Of a stretch of 64,000 nt of DNA, positions 41,259 through 48,662 are shown in pieces. This stretch comes from Hymenobacter nivis (lineage in GTDB: Bacteria; Bacteroidota; Bacteroidia; Cytophagales; Hymenobacteraceae). A model generated the notes under the pieces. That model had not been told where the DNA came from, did no database searches, and was given only the letters and a program-made list of their open reading frames with translations. Positions within the stretch are counted from its first letter, which is position 1. The number at the start of each line of letters is the position of its first letter. Position numbers and translations under genes: made by a program. The stretch covers positions 4,340,001 to 4,404,000 of the forward strand of contig NZ_CP029145.1 of the NCBI RefSeq assembly GCF_003149515.1, written 5' to 3'.

Positions 41259-41807
41259 CTAAATCTCAGCTAGCGCTTGCTCGTAAATCCGCCGGCTCTC
41301 ATCGTCAAACACCACGAACGTGACCGTGGTCGGTACCGTGTGGGTCCCCAGCCACTGCCGCACCTCGCGTACGGCTACGGCCGCCGCCGCGGGTTTGGGA
41401 TAGCCGTAAATGCCGGTGCTAATGCCCGGGAAAGCCAGGGTTTTCAGGTTATTCTCAGTGGCCAGGCGTAGGCTGTTGCGGTAGCAGCTGGCCAATAGTT
41501 CGGGCTCGCCCTTGTGGCCGCTGTTCCATTCAGGGCCCACTGTATGGATGACGTGCGCTGCTGGCAGCCGTCCCCCGCTAGTGATTACGGCTTCACCGGC
41601 AGGCAAGCCTTGCGGGTACCGCGTGGCCCGAATCTGTTGGCACTCTTCCAGAATTTTGGCCCCCCCGGCGCTGTGAATGGCGCCGTCGACCCCGCCACCG
41701 CCGAGCAGGCTGGAGTTGGCAGCGTTGACGATGGCCGCTACGGGCTGGCGGGTGATGTCGCCCTGCACGAGGCGAATGCGGGCGGTAAGGTCGGGAAGAG
41801 TAGGCAC
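41259..41807 (-). CDS. macrodomain ADP-ribosylhydrolase (O-acetyl-ADP-ribose deacetylase-like)
   Basis: A 182-residue single macrodomain of the MacroD type. LVQGDITRQPVAAIVNAANSS, LLGGGGVDGAIHSAGG and FPGISTGIYGYPK are the three ADP-ribose-binding loops; the Asp in GDIT and Asn in NAAN are the catalytic pair. It removes ADP-ribose or acetyl groups from ADP-ribose derivatives. GTG at 41807 is chosen; a TTG at 41822 would add five residues. It overlaps no neighbour. A link to the NAD-targeting orphan at 4.3 kb is tempting, but they are 36 kb apart. Confidence 0.92.
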   Translation of the reverse strand: MPTLPDLTARIRLVQGDITRQPVAAIVNAANSSLLGGGGVDGAIHSAGGAKILEECQQIRATRYPQGLPAGEAVITSGGRLPAAHVIHTVGPEWNSGHKGEPELLASCYRNSLRLATENNLKTLAFPGISTGIYGYPKPAAAAVAVREVRQWLGTHTVPTTVTFVVFDDESRRIYEQALAEI

Positions 41808-41998
41808 GGGCAGAAGGAGCAAGCTGGAAAGGAGCTAACGAAAATCCCGCCCAAAAAGCTGCCGGGCCCGCGCTTCGGTGGCGGTTTCGGGCGCTTGGTC
41901 CACCGAAGCCGACGCTTCGGCCACAAGCAATTGCAGGCCCCGGGGCCCCGGGATAGTTTTGAGCATCAAATTCATCCACCGCTTTACCCCCGCCGCCC

Positions 41999-42283
41999 AT
42001 GGAACTCCAAGCCCGCGACCCCTACCTGTGGCAGAAAGCCAAGGCCCGTACCAAATTTCAATCGCACCTGCTCATCTACGGCCTTGTGAACGGCAGCTTG
42101 TGGCTGCTGTGGGCCCTCACGCCCCAGGGCAGCGAGCTGCTGCCCTGGCCCATCTGGACGACGGCTTTCTGGGGCTTCGGGCTCCTGACGCAGGGCCTGG
42201 CCGTCTACGCCGGCCACAGCCGCTCCAAGCGCACCCAGCGCGAGTACGACCGCCTACTGCGCGACCAGCAAGGCTCTTATTGA
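41999..42283 (+). CDS. 2TM domain membrane protein
   Basis: A 94-residue protein of the 2TM family: a charged N-terminal stretch (ARDPYLWQKAKARTKFQSHLL), two membrane helices (about 24-42 and 53-75) and a basic C-terminal helix (SKRTQREYDRLLRDQQ). 2TM proteins in Bacteroidota often sit near histidine kinases as small sensors or scaffolds; no kinase is present here. It is followed by a dispersed repeat and a strong terminator. Confidence 0.8.
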   Translation: MELQARDPYLWQKAKARTKFQSHLLIYGLVNGSLWLLWALTPQGSELLPWPIWTTAFWGFGLLTQGLAVYAGHSRSKRTQREYDRLLRDQQGSY

Positions 42284-42333
42284 GTTGCTCGTTGCTGGTT
42301 TCTAAGGTATTATGCAGAAATCACCACCGCCGT

Positions 42334-42357
42334 AGCCTCACGGGACCCCTACGGGGC
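42334..42357 (+). repeat. dispersed repeat, CCTCACGGGACCCCTAC copy
   Basis: A variant of the unit seen as an inverted pair at 20458-20564 and singly at 62578-62601; here AGCCTCACGGGACCCC followed by TACGGGGC, between two genes. Confidence 0.6.
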
Positions 42358-42382
42358 TCCGGCGACAACAACTAACCCTCGC

Positions 42383-42418
42383 GCAAAACGCCTTTCCGCT
42401 GCCGGAAGGGCGTTTTGC
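42383..42418. terminator. intrinsic terminator
   Basis: A 16-bp stem GCAAAACGCCTTTCCG / CGGAAGGGCGTTTTGC with one wobble pair and a 4-nt loop lies directly before the retropepsin-like gene's promoter box. Confidence 0.85.
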
Positions 42419-42422
42419 GTTC

Positions 42423-42430
42423 TACCTTCG
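42423..42430 (+). promoter_or_regulatory. minus-7 box very close to the retropepsin ATG
   Basis: TACCTTCG, one base off TAnnTTTG, ends 5 bp before the ATG at 42436. If used, transcription would start at or next to the start codon, giving a leaderless mRNA. No clear minus-33 TTG was seen, so this is tentative. Confidence 0.35.
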
Positions 42431-42435
42431 CCGGC

Positions 42436-42915
42436 ATGAAAACCCGCCCCGCCAAGCGCACCCTGGGCCGGCGCGAGCTGGTTGATTTCCCAGCCTTTGC
42501 CCTGCTCGGCGTGGAAGCCAAGGTGGACACCGGCGCCTATACCAGCGCTCTGCATTGCACCGGCGTGCACGAGGCCCCGGGCCCCGCCGGGGCCCCCGTG
42601 CTGCGCGGCCGCCTGCACGACCCCGACCACCCCGGCTCCGACGGCCGGGCCCTGGAATTTGCCGAGTTCACGCGGCGCGGCATCCGCTCGTCCAACGGTG
42701 AGGTGCAGGAGCGCTACGTCATCGAGGCCGTAGTGCGGCTTTATGGCAAGGATTTTTGGGTGGAATTTTCGCTCTCCGACCGCTCCGACATGAAGTACCC
42801 AGTATTGCTGGGTCGCAGCCTGTTGCGCCAGGGCCGCTTCGTAGTCGACGTGGCCCGGCGTAACCTTTCGCACAAAGCGGCCGTTCGAGCGGCTGCCCGC
42901 CGGGCGGCGACATAG
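42436..42915 (+). CDS. retropepsin-like protein of the RimK-associated 'ATP-dependent zinc protease' family
   Basis: A 159-residue single-domain aspartic-protease-like protein. GRRELVDFPAFALLGVEAKVDTGAYTSALH is the family N-terminal signature in which DTGA is the retropepsin active-site triad (key residues Asp-Thr-Gly at about 38-40). YPVLLGRSLLRQGRFVVDV is the C-terminal hydrophobic-Gly motif. The Pfam name Zn_protease is historical; a zinc site is not apparent. It sits 126 bp ahead of rimK and an AstE-like gene on the same strand, a grouping known from amidoligase gene sets, so it likely acts on the RimK product or its carrier. Confidence 0.85.
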   Translation: MKTRPAKRTLGRRELVDFPAFALLGVEAKVDTGAYTSALHCTGVHEAPGPAGAPVLRGRLHDPDHPGSDGRALEFAEFTRRGIRSSNGEVQERYVIEAVVRLYGKDFWVEFSLSDRSDMKYPVLLGRSLLRQGRFVVDVARRNLSHKAAVRAAARRAAT

Positions 42916-43041
42916 CCCGGGTCCAACCGTAAATTTGGGGCGGGGCTGGCCAAGTCGGCGCACCGCTTGTTTAGGGCCCCGGGGCCCGCTTGTGGCCGCC
43001 GCTCCTCCCCGTTTTCTGCCCGCACCCTCACCCTCCGACCA

Positions 43042-43980
43042 ATGAAACTGGCCATTCTATCGCGGGAACCCAAATCGTACTCGACCCAGCGCCTGGTGGC
43101 CGCCGCCATTGCCCGCGGCCACGACGCCGTGGTCGTCGACCATCTTCAGTGCAACCTGGTGCTGGAGAAAGGCCACCCCGGCATCATTTACCAGGGCGAG
43201 CCGCTAGCGCATTTCGACGCCATCGTGCCGCGCATTGGGGCCTCGGTCACGTTCTACGGCACAGCCGTGGTGCGGCAGTTCGAGATGATGAAGGTGCGCA
43301 CCGCCGTGGATAGCCAGGCCATTGTACGCTCGCGCGATAAGCTGCGCTCGATGCAGATTTTGAGCCGCGCCGGCCTGGGCATGCCCAAAACGGCGTTCAC
43401 CAACTTCTCGCAGGACGTGCCCGCCATGATCGAGCAAGTGGGCGGGGCCCCCGTCATCATCAAGCTGCTCGAAGGTACCCAGGGCCTGGGCGTGGTGCTG
43501 GCCGAGAGCGTGAAAGCCGCCCAATCCGTTATTGAAGCCTTCCATAACCTCAAGGCGCGCATCATTGTGCAGGAGTTCATTGCCGAGAGCAAAGGCGCTG
43601 ACCTGCGGGCCTTTGTAGTAGACGGCGAAGTGGTGGGGGCCATGAAGCGCCAGGGCAAGGAGGGCGAGTTCCGCTCGAACCTGCACCGCGGCGGCACCGG
43701 CATCCTGATGAAGCTGAGCCGCGCCGAAAAGGCCGCCGCCCTGTTGGCCGCCAAGGCCCTGGGCCTGGGTATTGCCGGCGTCGACATGCTGCAAAGCAAG
43801 CGGGGGCCCCTGGTGCTCGAAGTGAACTCTTCGCCCGGCCTGGAGGGCATCGAGAAGGCCACGCAGCTTGATATTGCCGGCCGCATCATCGACTACACGG
43901 CCGCGCTGGCGGCCAAAAAACGGAGCAAGGGCAAGGCTAAAAAGGCCACCGACGTCCATCCCGACGTCCCCGCCGCCTAG
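43042..43980 (+). CDS. rimK: RimK-type ATP-grasp amidoligase
   Basis: A 312-residue ATP-grasp ligase. The N-terminal pre-grasp domain starts at MKLAILSREP; the ATP-grasp core has SRDKLRSMQILSRAG, VIIKLLEGTQGLGVV (ATP-binding loop), ARIIVQEFI, DLRAFVVDGEVVGAM and GPLVLEVNSSPGLEG with Mg-binding Glu and Asn. A Lys-rich tail of about 20 residues follows. RimK adds glutamates to the C-terminus of ribosomal protein S6 in E. coli and can make poly-Glu. The neighbouring retropepsin-like and AstE-like genes support a peptide-tag add-and-remove pathway. The true substrate is unknown. Confidence 0.92.
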   Translation: MKLAILSREPKSYSTQRLVAAAIARGHDAVVVDHLQCNLVLEKGHPGIIYQGEPLAHFDAIVPRIGASVTFYGTAVVRQFEMMKVRTAVDSQAIVRSRDKLRSMQILSRAGLGMPKTAFTNFSQDVPAMIEQVGGAPVIIKLLEGTQGLGVVLAESVKAAQSVIEAFHNLKARIIVQEFIAESKGADLRAFVVDGEVVGAMKRQGKEGEFRSNLHRGGTGILMKLSRAEKAAALLAAKALGLGIAGVDMLQSKRGPLVLEVNSSPGLEGIEKATQLDIAGRIIDYTAALAAKKRSKGKAKKATDVHPDVPAA

Positions 43981-43991
43981 GGCCCCGGCGC

Positions 43992-43999
43992 TACCTTTG
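43992..43999 (+). promoter_or_regulatory. minus-7 box directly before the AstE-like ATG
   Basis: TACCTTTG, an exact consensus match, ends 4 bp before the ATG at 44004, a spacing that predicts a leaderless start. It also lies only 12 bp after the rimK stop. No clear minus-33 element is visible. Confidence 0.4.
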
Positions 44000-44003
44000 C
44001 CCG

Positions 44004-44960
44004 ATGCCCCCGCTCGATCCCATCTACCTCAACGACCTCACCATCATGCCCGGCGAGCGGGTGCTGACGCGGCTGGTGATTTCGCGCCTGCCCTCGGGCA
44101 CCCTCATCGACGTGCCGGTGCACGTGCTGCGCTCGGCCGTGCCGGGCCCCGTGCTGCTGCTGATGGGCGGCATGCACGGCGACGAGGTGAACGGCATCGA
44201 AACCATCCGGCGTATGCTGCGGCGCGACTTGCTGCGCCCCACCTGCGGCACCATCATCGCCATCCCCATTTTCAACATCTACGGGTTCCTGAATTTTAGC
44301 CGCGAAGTGCCCGACGGCAAGGACGTGAACCGCTCGTTTCCGGGCTCGCCGCGCGGCTCGCTGGCCAGCCGGGTGGCCCACCGCTTCATGCGCGAAATCA
44401 TGCCCCTCATCGACTACGGCATTGATTTCCATACCGGCGGCGCGGCCCGGGCCAACCACCCGCAAGTGCGCTGCGAGCTGGAAGTTGATCCGGTAACCGA
44501 CGCGCTGGCCGCCGCCTTCGGGGCCCCGTTCACGCTGCACGCGGCCCTGCGGCCGGGCTCGCTGCGCGAGGCAGCGCACCGCCTAAGCAAGCGCATTATC
44601 GTGTACGAAACCGGCGAGAGCCTGCGCATCGACGACGCTGGGGTGGAAGTGGCCGTGGCCGGCACTCTGCGCGTGCTGCACCACTTGGGCATGGGCGCCG
44701 CCGCGCCGCCGCCCGCGCAGGCCGGCGTGGTGTGCCGCCGCCACACCTGGCTGCGGGCGCGGTTTGCGGGCCTGTGGCGCTCGCTGGTGCAAAACGGCGA
44801 CTTCGTGCAAAAAGGCCAGGTGTACGGCTCCGTGGCCGACCCCTACGGCGAGCGCACCGTGCGGCTCGAATCGCCGGTGAGCGGCTTCGTGGTGGGCCTC
44901 AACTACATGCCCATCGTGAACCAAGGCGATGCCCTGGTTCACATTGGCTTGCCGGCGTGA
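44004..44960 (+). CDS. succinylglutamate desuccinylase / aspartoacylase family zinc hydrolase
   Basis: A 318-residue M14-like deacylase. GGMHGDEVNGIE gives the zinc His and Glu, IDFHTGGAA the third zinc His, IVYETGES the catalytic Glu, and the C-terminal half is a barrel-sandwich domain (VQNGDFVQKGQVYG, LESPVSGFVVGLN) like biotinyl-type folds in this family. It hydrolyses amide bonds of N-acylated amino acids or amino-acid chains. It starts 23 bp after rimK. In this setting it is a good candidate for trimming or reversing the RimK-added residues, which is inference. Confidence 0.9.
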   Translation: MPPLDPIYLNDLTIMPGERVLTRLVISRLPSGTLIDVPVHVLRSAVPGPVLLLMGGMHGDEVNGIETIRRMLRRDLLRPTCGTIIAIPIFNIYGFLNFSREVPDGKDVNRSFPGSPRGSLASRVAHRFMREIMPLIDYGIDFHTGGAARANHPQVRCELEVDPVTDALAAAFGAPFTLHAALRPGSLREAAHRLSKRIIVYETGESLRIDDAGVEVAVAGTLRVLHHLGMGAAAPPPAQAGVVCRRHTWLRARFAGLWRSLVQNGDFVQKGQVYGSVADPYGERTVRLESPVSGFVVGLNYMPIVNQGDALVHIGLPA

Positions 44961-44981
44961 GGGGCCCCGGCCGTACTTTTG
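44949..44981 (+). promoter_or_regulatory. promoter of the OmpH-like gene
   Basis: TTG at 44949-44951 and TACTTTTG at 44974-44981 (spacing 22 bp) match the Bacteroidota minus-33 / minus-7 pattern, with the ATG 24 bp further on. Confidence 0.6.
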
Positions 44982-45005
44982 TGCATCGTTTCACTTTCTG
45001 TTTCA

Positions 45006-45671
45006 ATGAAAAACCCGCTCCAACTGGCGTTTAACGCCGTGCTGCTCGTGGCCGTGGCTGTGCTGTACTTCCTGCACTTCCGCCAGCCCGCCGCCCCGGC
45101 CGTGGCCGTCGCGCCCGCCGCCGCCGAAACTGCCGCCGCCCCGGCCGACACCACCGCCCTGGCCGAGCAGCCCGTGACGCCGCCCACCGTGCCCGCCGCC
45201 GAAGCCGCCGCTAACGCCGATCAGATTGCCTACATCGAGTCGGCCAAGCTGCTCGACGGCTACCAGGGCATGAAGGACGCCCGCCGCTCGTTTGAGGTGA
45301 AGGCTAAGGGCTGGGAGCGCCAGAACCAGGTGCTGGTCACTAACTTCCGCACCGCTGTGGAGGCCTACCAGAAGCAGGCCCCCAGCCTCACGCCCGAGCA
45401 ACGCGCCGCCGCCGAGCAGAAGCTACAAGCCCAGCAGCAGCAGTCGGGCGAGCAGCAGCAGAAGCTGCAAGCCCTGGCCCAGGAAGAAGAAGGCAAGCTC
45501 ACGCAGCGCGTGCTGGGCAGCGTCAACAAAAAAGTGGAGGCCTATGGCAAAGCCCACGGCTACAAGCTCATCCTGGTGGCCTCTCCCAGCGGTACCATCG
45601 CCTACGGCCGCAAAGACCTCGACCTCACCACGCCCGTGCTCGCCTACCTCAACCAGACGTACAAGAAGTAA
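45006..45671 (+). CDS. OmpH/Skp family periplasmic chaperone-like protein
   Basis: A 221-residue protein: an N-terminal hydrophobic segment (residues 5-23) acting as a signal anchor, an Ala/Pro/Thr-rich linker to about 75, then YIESAKLLDGYQGMKDARRSFE, long Gln/Glu/Lys coiled-coil arms, and LILVASPSGTIAYGRKDLDLT as the body strand region of OmpH/Skp. Skp traps unfolded outer-membrane proteins. It has its own promoter inside the end of the AstE-like gene and a terminator after it, so it is separate from the amidoligase set. Confidence 0.85.
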   Translation: MKNPLQLAFNAVLLVAVAVLYFLHFRQPAAPAVAVAPAAAETAAAPADTTALAEQPVTPPTVPAAEAAANADQIAYIESAKLLDGYQGMKDARRSFEVKAKGWERQNQVLVTNFRTAVEAYQKQAPSLTPEQRAAAEQKLQAQQQQSGEQQQKLQALAQEEEGKLTQRVLGSVNKKVEAYGKAHGYKLILVASPSGTIAYGRKDLDLTTPVLAYLNQTYKK

Positions 45672-45691
45672 CCCGGCTGGCTTCGGTCAGT

Positions 45692-45724
45692 AAAAGTGGC
45701 GCGCCCCAGGGTGCGCCACTTTTT
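45692..45724 (+). terminator. intrinsic terminator behind the OmpH-like gene
   Basis: AAAAGTGGCGC pairs with GCGCCACTTTT around a short loop and is followed by a run of seven or more T. Confidence 0.88.
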
Positions 45725-45796
45725 TTGGGTCTGGCTCATAAAAAAAGTCTGTCAGGGGCCCATTAAACCCCGACCGATGGGGGGGTTCTAACCGGG

Positions 45797-47059
45797 TACT
45801 CTACCCTACGATTTTTCAACTATTTGCTATTCAGGTTTTTGAGGCCTTATAACAGCCTCTACGGCGTGTTTGCAGGGTTTTTTTGCTAAACGGGGCGGGC
45901 CGACCTTTGTGGTTCCAACGCCAACAAAGCCCTTCCCGCCCCGTGAAGCAACGCCTCATCGCCAAAATTACGACCGTTTTACAGCTGGTGCCCCTGGTGG
46001 GCCACCTCTCGCGGCAGAAGTTCATCGCCCAGTTCGTTATCGGCCTGATAAAGAGCCGCAACGTGCACTTCTGCGAAGTCGCCCAGCACCTGAACGACGC
46101 GGTCAAACCGGCCTCGAACGAAACCCGGATTCAGCACTTCTTTCGCACCGTGCAACCCGACTACCTGGCCCTGGCCCGTCTGGTAATCGCCTTATTACCG
46201 GCCACGGGCAAGCTGCGCCTGTGCCTGGACCGCACCGAATGGGACTTTGGCCGGTGCCAGGTCAACATCCTGCTCGTCACCGTGGGCTGCGGGGCGTGGC
46301 ACGTACCGCTCTACTGGGAATTGCTCGACAACCGCAGCGGCAACTCCAACGCCGCCCAGCGCATCGCCGTGCTCGAAGCCTGCGTGGCCCTGCTGGGCCG
46401 CGAACGCATCGGGCTGGTGCTCGGGGACCGCGAGTTCGTCGGTCATATGTGGCTGAAGTGGCTCAAAGACAACGGCTTGAATTTTGTCATGCGCCTGCCC
46501 AAGCACCACTTGCTGACCGCTGAAAGCGGGAGCCGTCGCGCCATTGCCGACCTGGGCCTGAGCGTGGGGCAGGTCCGGCGTTTCGCCCAGGTGCAGGTCG
46601 ATGGCGTGTGGGGGCAAGCCTGGGTCAAAGCGCTCGAAGGCGGGGAGTTCCTCTTTCTCTTTGGCACGTCCGGCCTGACGTCACTGGGGCAATTCTACGC
46701 GAAGCGCTGGACCATCGAACAGTGTTTTCAGAACCTGAAAGGCAGGGGATTTAACCTGGAAAACAGCCACTTGCGCTGCCACGACAAGCTGCGCAAACTC
46801 GTCGCCCTGGTCAGCCTGGCCTACGCGTTTTGCCTGAGTGTGGGACAGGCGGCGGACCGGCGCAAGCCACTCGCGCACAAAAACCACGGCTATCGCGCCA
46901 CGAGTTTGAGCCGCCACGGCTTGAATATCGTTCGCCAACTCACCCGCCCCGAAACGGATGCATCAACCAAGGTAGCCCGAATGGTCGAAACCCTATTCGA
47001 TTGGCTAATCAGGCAAATTACTCTGTATCAAATACCTGTGGAAATCGTAGGGTAGAGTA
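45797..47059 (+). mobile_element. IS4-type insertion sequence, intact, with 9-bp target duplication
   Basis: The 1263-bp element starts TACTCTACCCTACGATTT and ends with the inverse of that sequence. Both ends are flanked by CTAACCGGG (45788-45796 and 47060-47068), a 9-bp target duplication. It carries one full-length transposase. The perfect duplication and open frame indicate a recent, probably active insertion. Inside, about 145 bp of non-coding left end precede the transposase. Confidence 0.93.
45943..47055 (+). CDS. IS4-type DDE transposase
   Basis: A 370-residue transposase starting with GTG (MKQRLIAKITT). The first catalytic Asp is in LCLDRTEWDFG, the second in VLGDREFVGHM, and the Glu in YAKRWTIEQCFQNLKGRG, which also satisfies the Y-(2)-R-(3)-E-(6)-K signature of IS4-like transposases. 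The N-terminal 60 residues are helical DNA-binding type. The stop lies 4 bp before the right end of the element. An in-frame TTG start at 45883 would add 20 residues; the GTG is preferred because the extension is Pro-rich. Confidence 0.93.
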   Translation: MKQRLIAKITTVLQLVPLVGHLSRQKFIAQFVIGLIKSRNVHFCEVAQHLNDAVKPASNETRIQHFFRTVQPDYLALARLVIALLPATGKLRLCLDRTEWDFGRCQVNILLVTVGCGAWHVPLYWELLDNRSGNSNAAQRIAVLEACVALLGRERIGLVLGDREFVGHMWLKWLKDNGLNFVMRLPKHHLLTAESGSRRAIADLGLSVGQVRRFAQVQVDGVWGQAWVKALEGGEFLFLFGTSGLTSLGQFYAKRWTIEQCFQNLKGRGFNLENSHLRCHDKLRKLVALVSLAYAFCLSVGQAADRRKPLAHKNHGYRATSLSRHGLNIVRQLTRPETDASTKVARMVETLFDWLIRQITLYQIPVEIVG

Positions 47060-47158
47060 CTAACCGGGTACAACTTGGTATTTTATTTGCAAAATTATTT
47101 GTCATCCGTTCTTCTTTCGACTTCTAAACCAAGCGCTTCAGCGCACTTATACTCGTCA

Positions 47159-47255
47159 CGAAGTAGGGTGCGGGGCTTATCCCCGCCCGTCGTTGAACGA
47201 AAGCTGACTGAACCGTTCAACGACGGGCGGGGGCAAGCCCCGCACCCTACTTCGT
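47159..47255. repeat. long inverted repeat next to the IS
   Basis: A 40-bp left arm (47159-47198) and a matching right arm (47215-47255) read ACGAAGTAGGGTGCGGGGC..., with one small mismatch zone, around a 16-nt loop. It lies 90 bp past the IS4 element, ahead of a secreted protein gene. It would form a very stable hairpin in RNA and resembles a REP-type or MITE-type unit. Confidence 0.75.
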
Positions 47256-47287
47256 TTTCGCATTCCACTTCGTGAGCAGTATATCCC

Positions 47288-47587
47288 ATGCGTATCAAGT
47301 CCATGATATTTGTTTCGGCGCTGTTCCTGTTGCTGCTGAGCAGCGGCGTGGCTTCGGCCCAGGTCCGGGTAGGCGTTTTCATCGGCGGCGGCTACTATCC
47401 GCGGCCGTACTACCAGCCCCGCTACTACGCGCCGCGCCCGGTATGGGTGGCCCCGCCGGTGTACTACGCGCCGCCTGTGCCCGTGGTGTACCCGGCCCCC
47501 TACTACGCCCGCCCCTACTACGCGCCGCGCCCTTACTACGGGCCCCGGTACCCATACCGCGGTGGCTACTACGGCCGGCGCTACTAG
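47288..47587 (+). CDS. secreted Pro/Tyr-rich repeat protein
   Basis: A 99-residue protein with a signal peptide (to about residue 24, VASAQ) and a mature part dominated by Pro, Tyr, Arg and Ala in PRPYYxP-like repeats, ending GYYGRRY. Such PY-rich small proteins are common in Cytophagales envelopes and may be structural. No catalytic residues. The strong hairpin just upstream (47159-47255) could affect its expression. Confidence 0.65.
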   Translation: MRIKSMIFVSALFLLLLSSGVASAQVRVGVFIGGGYYPRPYYQPRYYAPRPVWVAPPVYYAPPVPVVYPAPYYARPYYAPRPYYGPRYPYRGGYYGRRY

Positions 47588-47612
47588 GGCCCTTGTCCGT
47601 TTATTAAGCTGT

Positions 47613-47827
47613 AAAAGAAAAGTCCTGACCGCACTGGTCTTGTCCTTACCCAAATCTTTTGCTGGCTTCTTGGAAGTAGCGTACGCGCCTTTTTTCGCTG
47701 GCTAACACCACTCAAAAAGCCGCAATCTGGGCAAGCACTCGTCTAAAAAATCCCTTCCGGCCGCATAGCCGAAAGGGATTTTGAGTTTTGGGTAAGGACA
47801 AGCCGCACTGGTTGGGGCTTTTCTTTT
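47613..47827. repeat. MITE-like element with about 42-bp imperfect terminal inverted repeats
   Basis: Left end AAAAGAAAAGTCCTGACC and right end reading inward AAAAGAAAAGCCCCAACC continue into shared CTTGTCCTTACCCAAA on each side, about 42 bp per arm. The core holds a strong hairpin terminator (AAAATCCCTT / AAGGGATTTT, 47747-47782). Nothing is coded inside. The layout is that of a small non-autonomous transposable element or a conserved structured unit. It fills the gap between a PY-rich gene and an oxidoreductase gene. Confidence 0.6.
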
Positions 47828-47902
47828 AAGATGATTTCCGGGTTTGCGCCACGACACAGTTTTTGGTGCAGTGCGCCGGGCGGGGGGGGCGGGGGGGCAG
47901 CG

Positions 47903-48547
47903 CTACGCGCCGGCGGGCTCGTGCACCCGCAGGCCGGTGGCATCGGTGTGAGCGGCGCGCAGCATGGCGGCGGCCACCGCGGCGGCGGCCACGGGCCGGT
48001 ATTTGGCCCAGCTGCCGCGCAGCAGGGGCCCCGCCAGGGCCAGCGCCGTGGCGCCAATTCGCTCGCCCAAACGCGGGTGGGCGCGCCGGCCCAGCAGCAG
48101 CGATGGCCGGAAAATGTGTAGTGCCCGGAAGGGTAGGGGCCCCACGGCGGCTTCCATCTCGCCCTTTACTTGGCTGTAGTACACGCGGCTATTGGCGTCA
48201 GCCCCGAGGCTCGACACCACTAGGAACTGGCTGGTGAAGTTACTGGCCGCCAGCGCCGCCAGCTGCACCACGTACAAGAAATCAACCTTGTGAAAGGCTT
48301 CCTTCGAGCCGGCCTGCTGGCGCGTGGTACCGAGGCAGCAGTACACGTCGTCGGCGATGAGCTGGAGGCGGTGGCTTTCCAGCTCGCTCAGTTCCGTAAC
48401 GACCTGCACCAGCTTGGGGTGGGCCAGGGCCACGGGCCGCCGCCCCACCACCACCACTTTGGCGTAGCGGGCGTCGGCGAGCAGCAGTGGCAGCAGGGCC
48501 GCGCCGATGAGGCCGGTGGCCCCGGCCAGGAGGGCAGTTTTTTGCAT
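47903..48547 (-). CDS. NAD(P)-binding atypical SDR / NAD(P)H-binding protein
   Basis: A 214-residue Rossmann protein. ALLAGATGLIGAALLPLLL is the nucleotide loop (key GxxGxxG), VVVVGRRP binds the adenosine side, CCLGTTRQQAGSKEAF and LVVSSLGADANSRVYYSQVKGEME contain the S and YxxxK-like positions of the TIP30/HTATIP2-like atypical short-chain dehydrogenase group. Function in bacteria is unknown; some act as NADPH sensors or reductases. ATG at 48547 is chosen. Gene-poor DNA follows on both sides. Confidence 0.85.
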   Translation of the reverse strand: MQKTALLAGATGLIGAALLPLLLADARYAKVVVVGRRPVALAHPKLVQVVTELSELESHRLQLIADDVYCCLGTTRQQAGSKEAFHKVDFLYVVQLAALAASNFTSQFLVVSSLGADANSRVYYSQVKGEMEAAVGPLPFRALHIFRPSLLLGRRAHPRLGERIGATALALAGPLLRGSWAKYRPVAAAAVAAAMLRAAHTDATGLRVHEPAGA

Positions 48548-48662
48548 GGTGTGGGGGCCTGCCAAGCGGGAAGTAGCCGCCCGGGGCCCCGGGCAGTGTA
48601 CGCAAGCTGGCTGAAATAGCTACTTGCCCTGCATGGCCGGCCAGAACGCCCGTGCCGCTGGG

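Noticed and set aside
42967..43041. Longer rimK start
   Set aside because: The extra residues are Pro/Arg-rich and lie in the intergenic gap; MKLAILSREP fits the family start.
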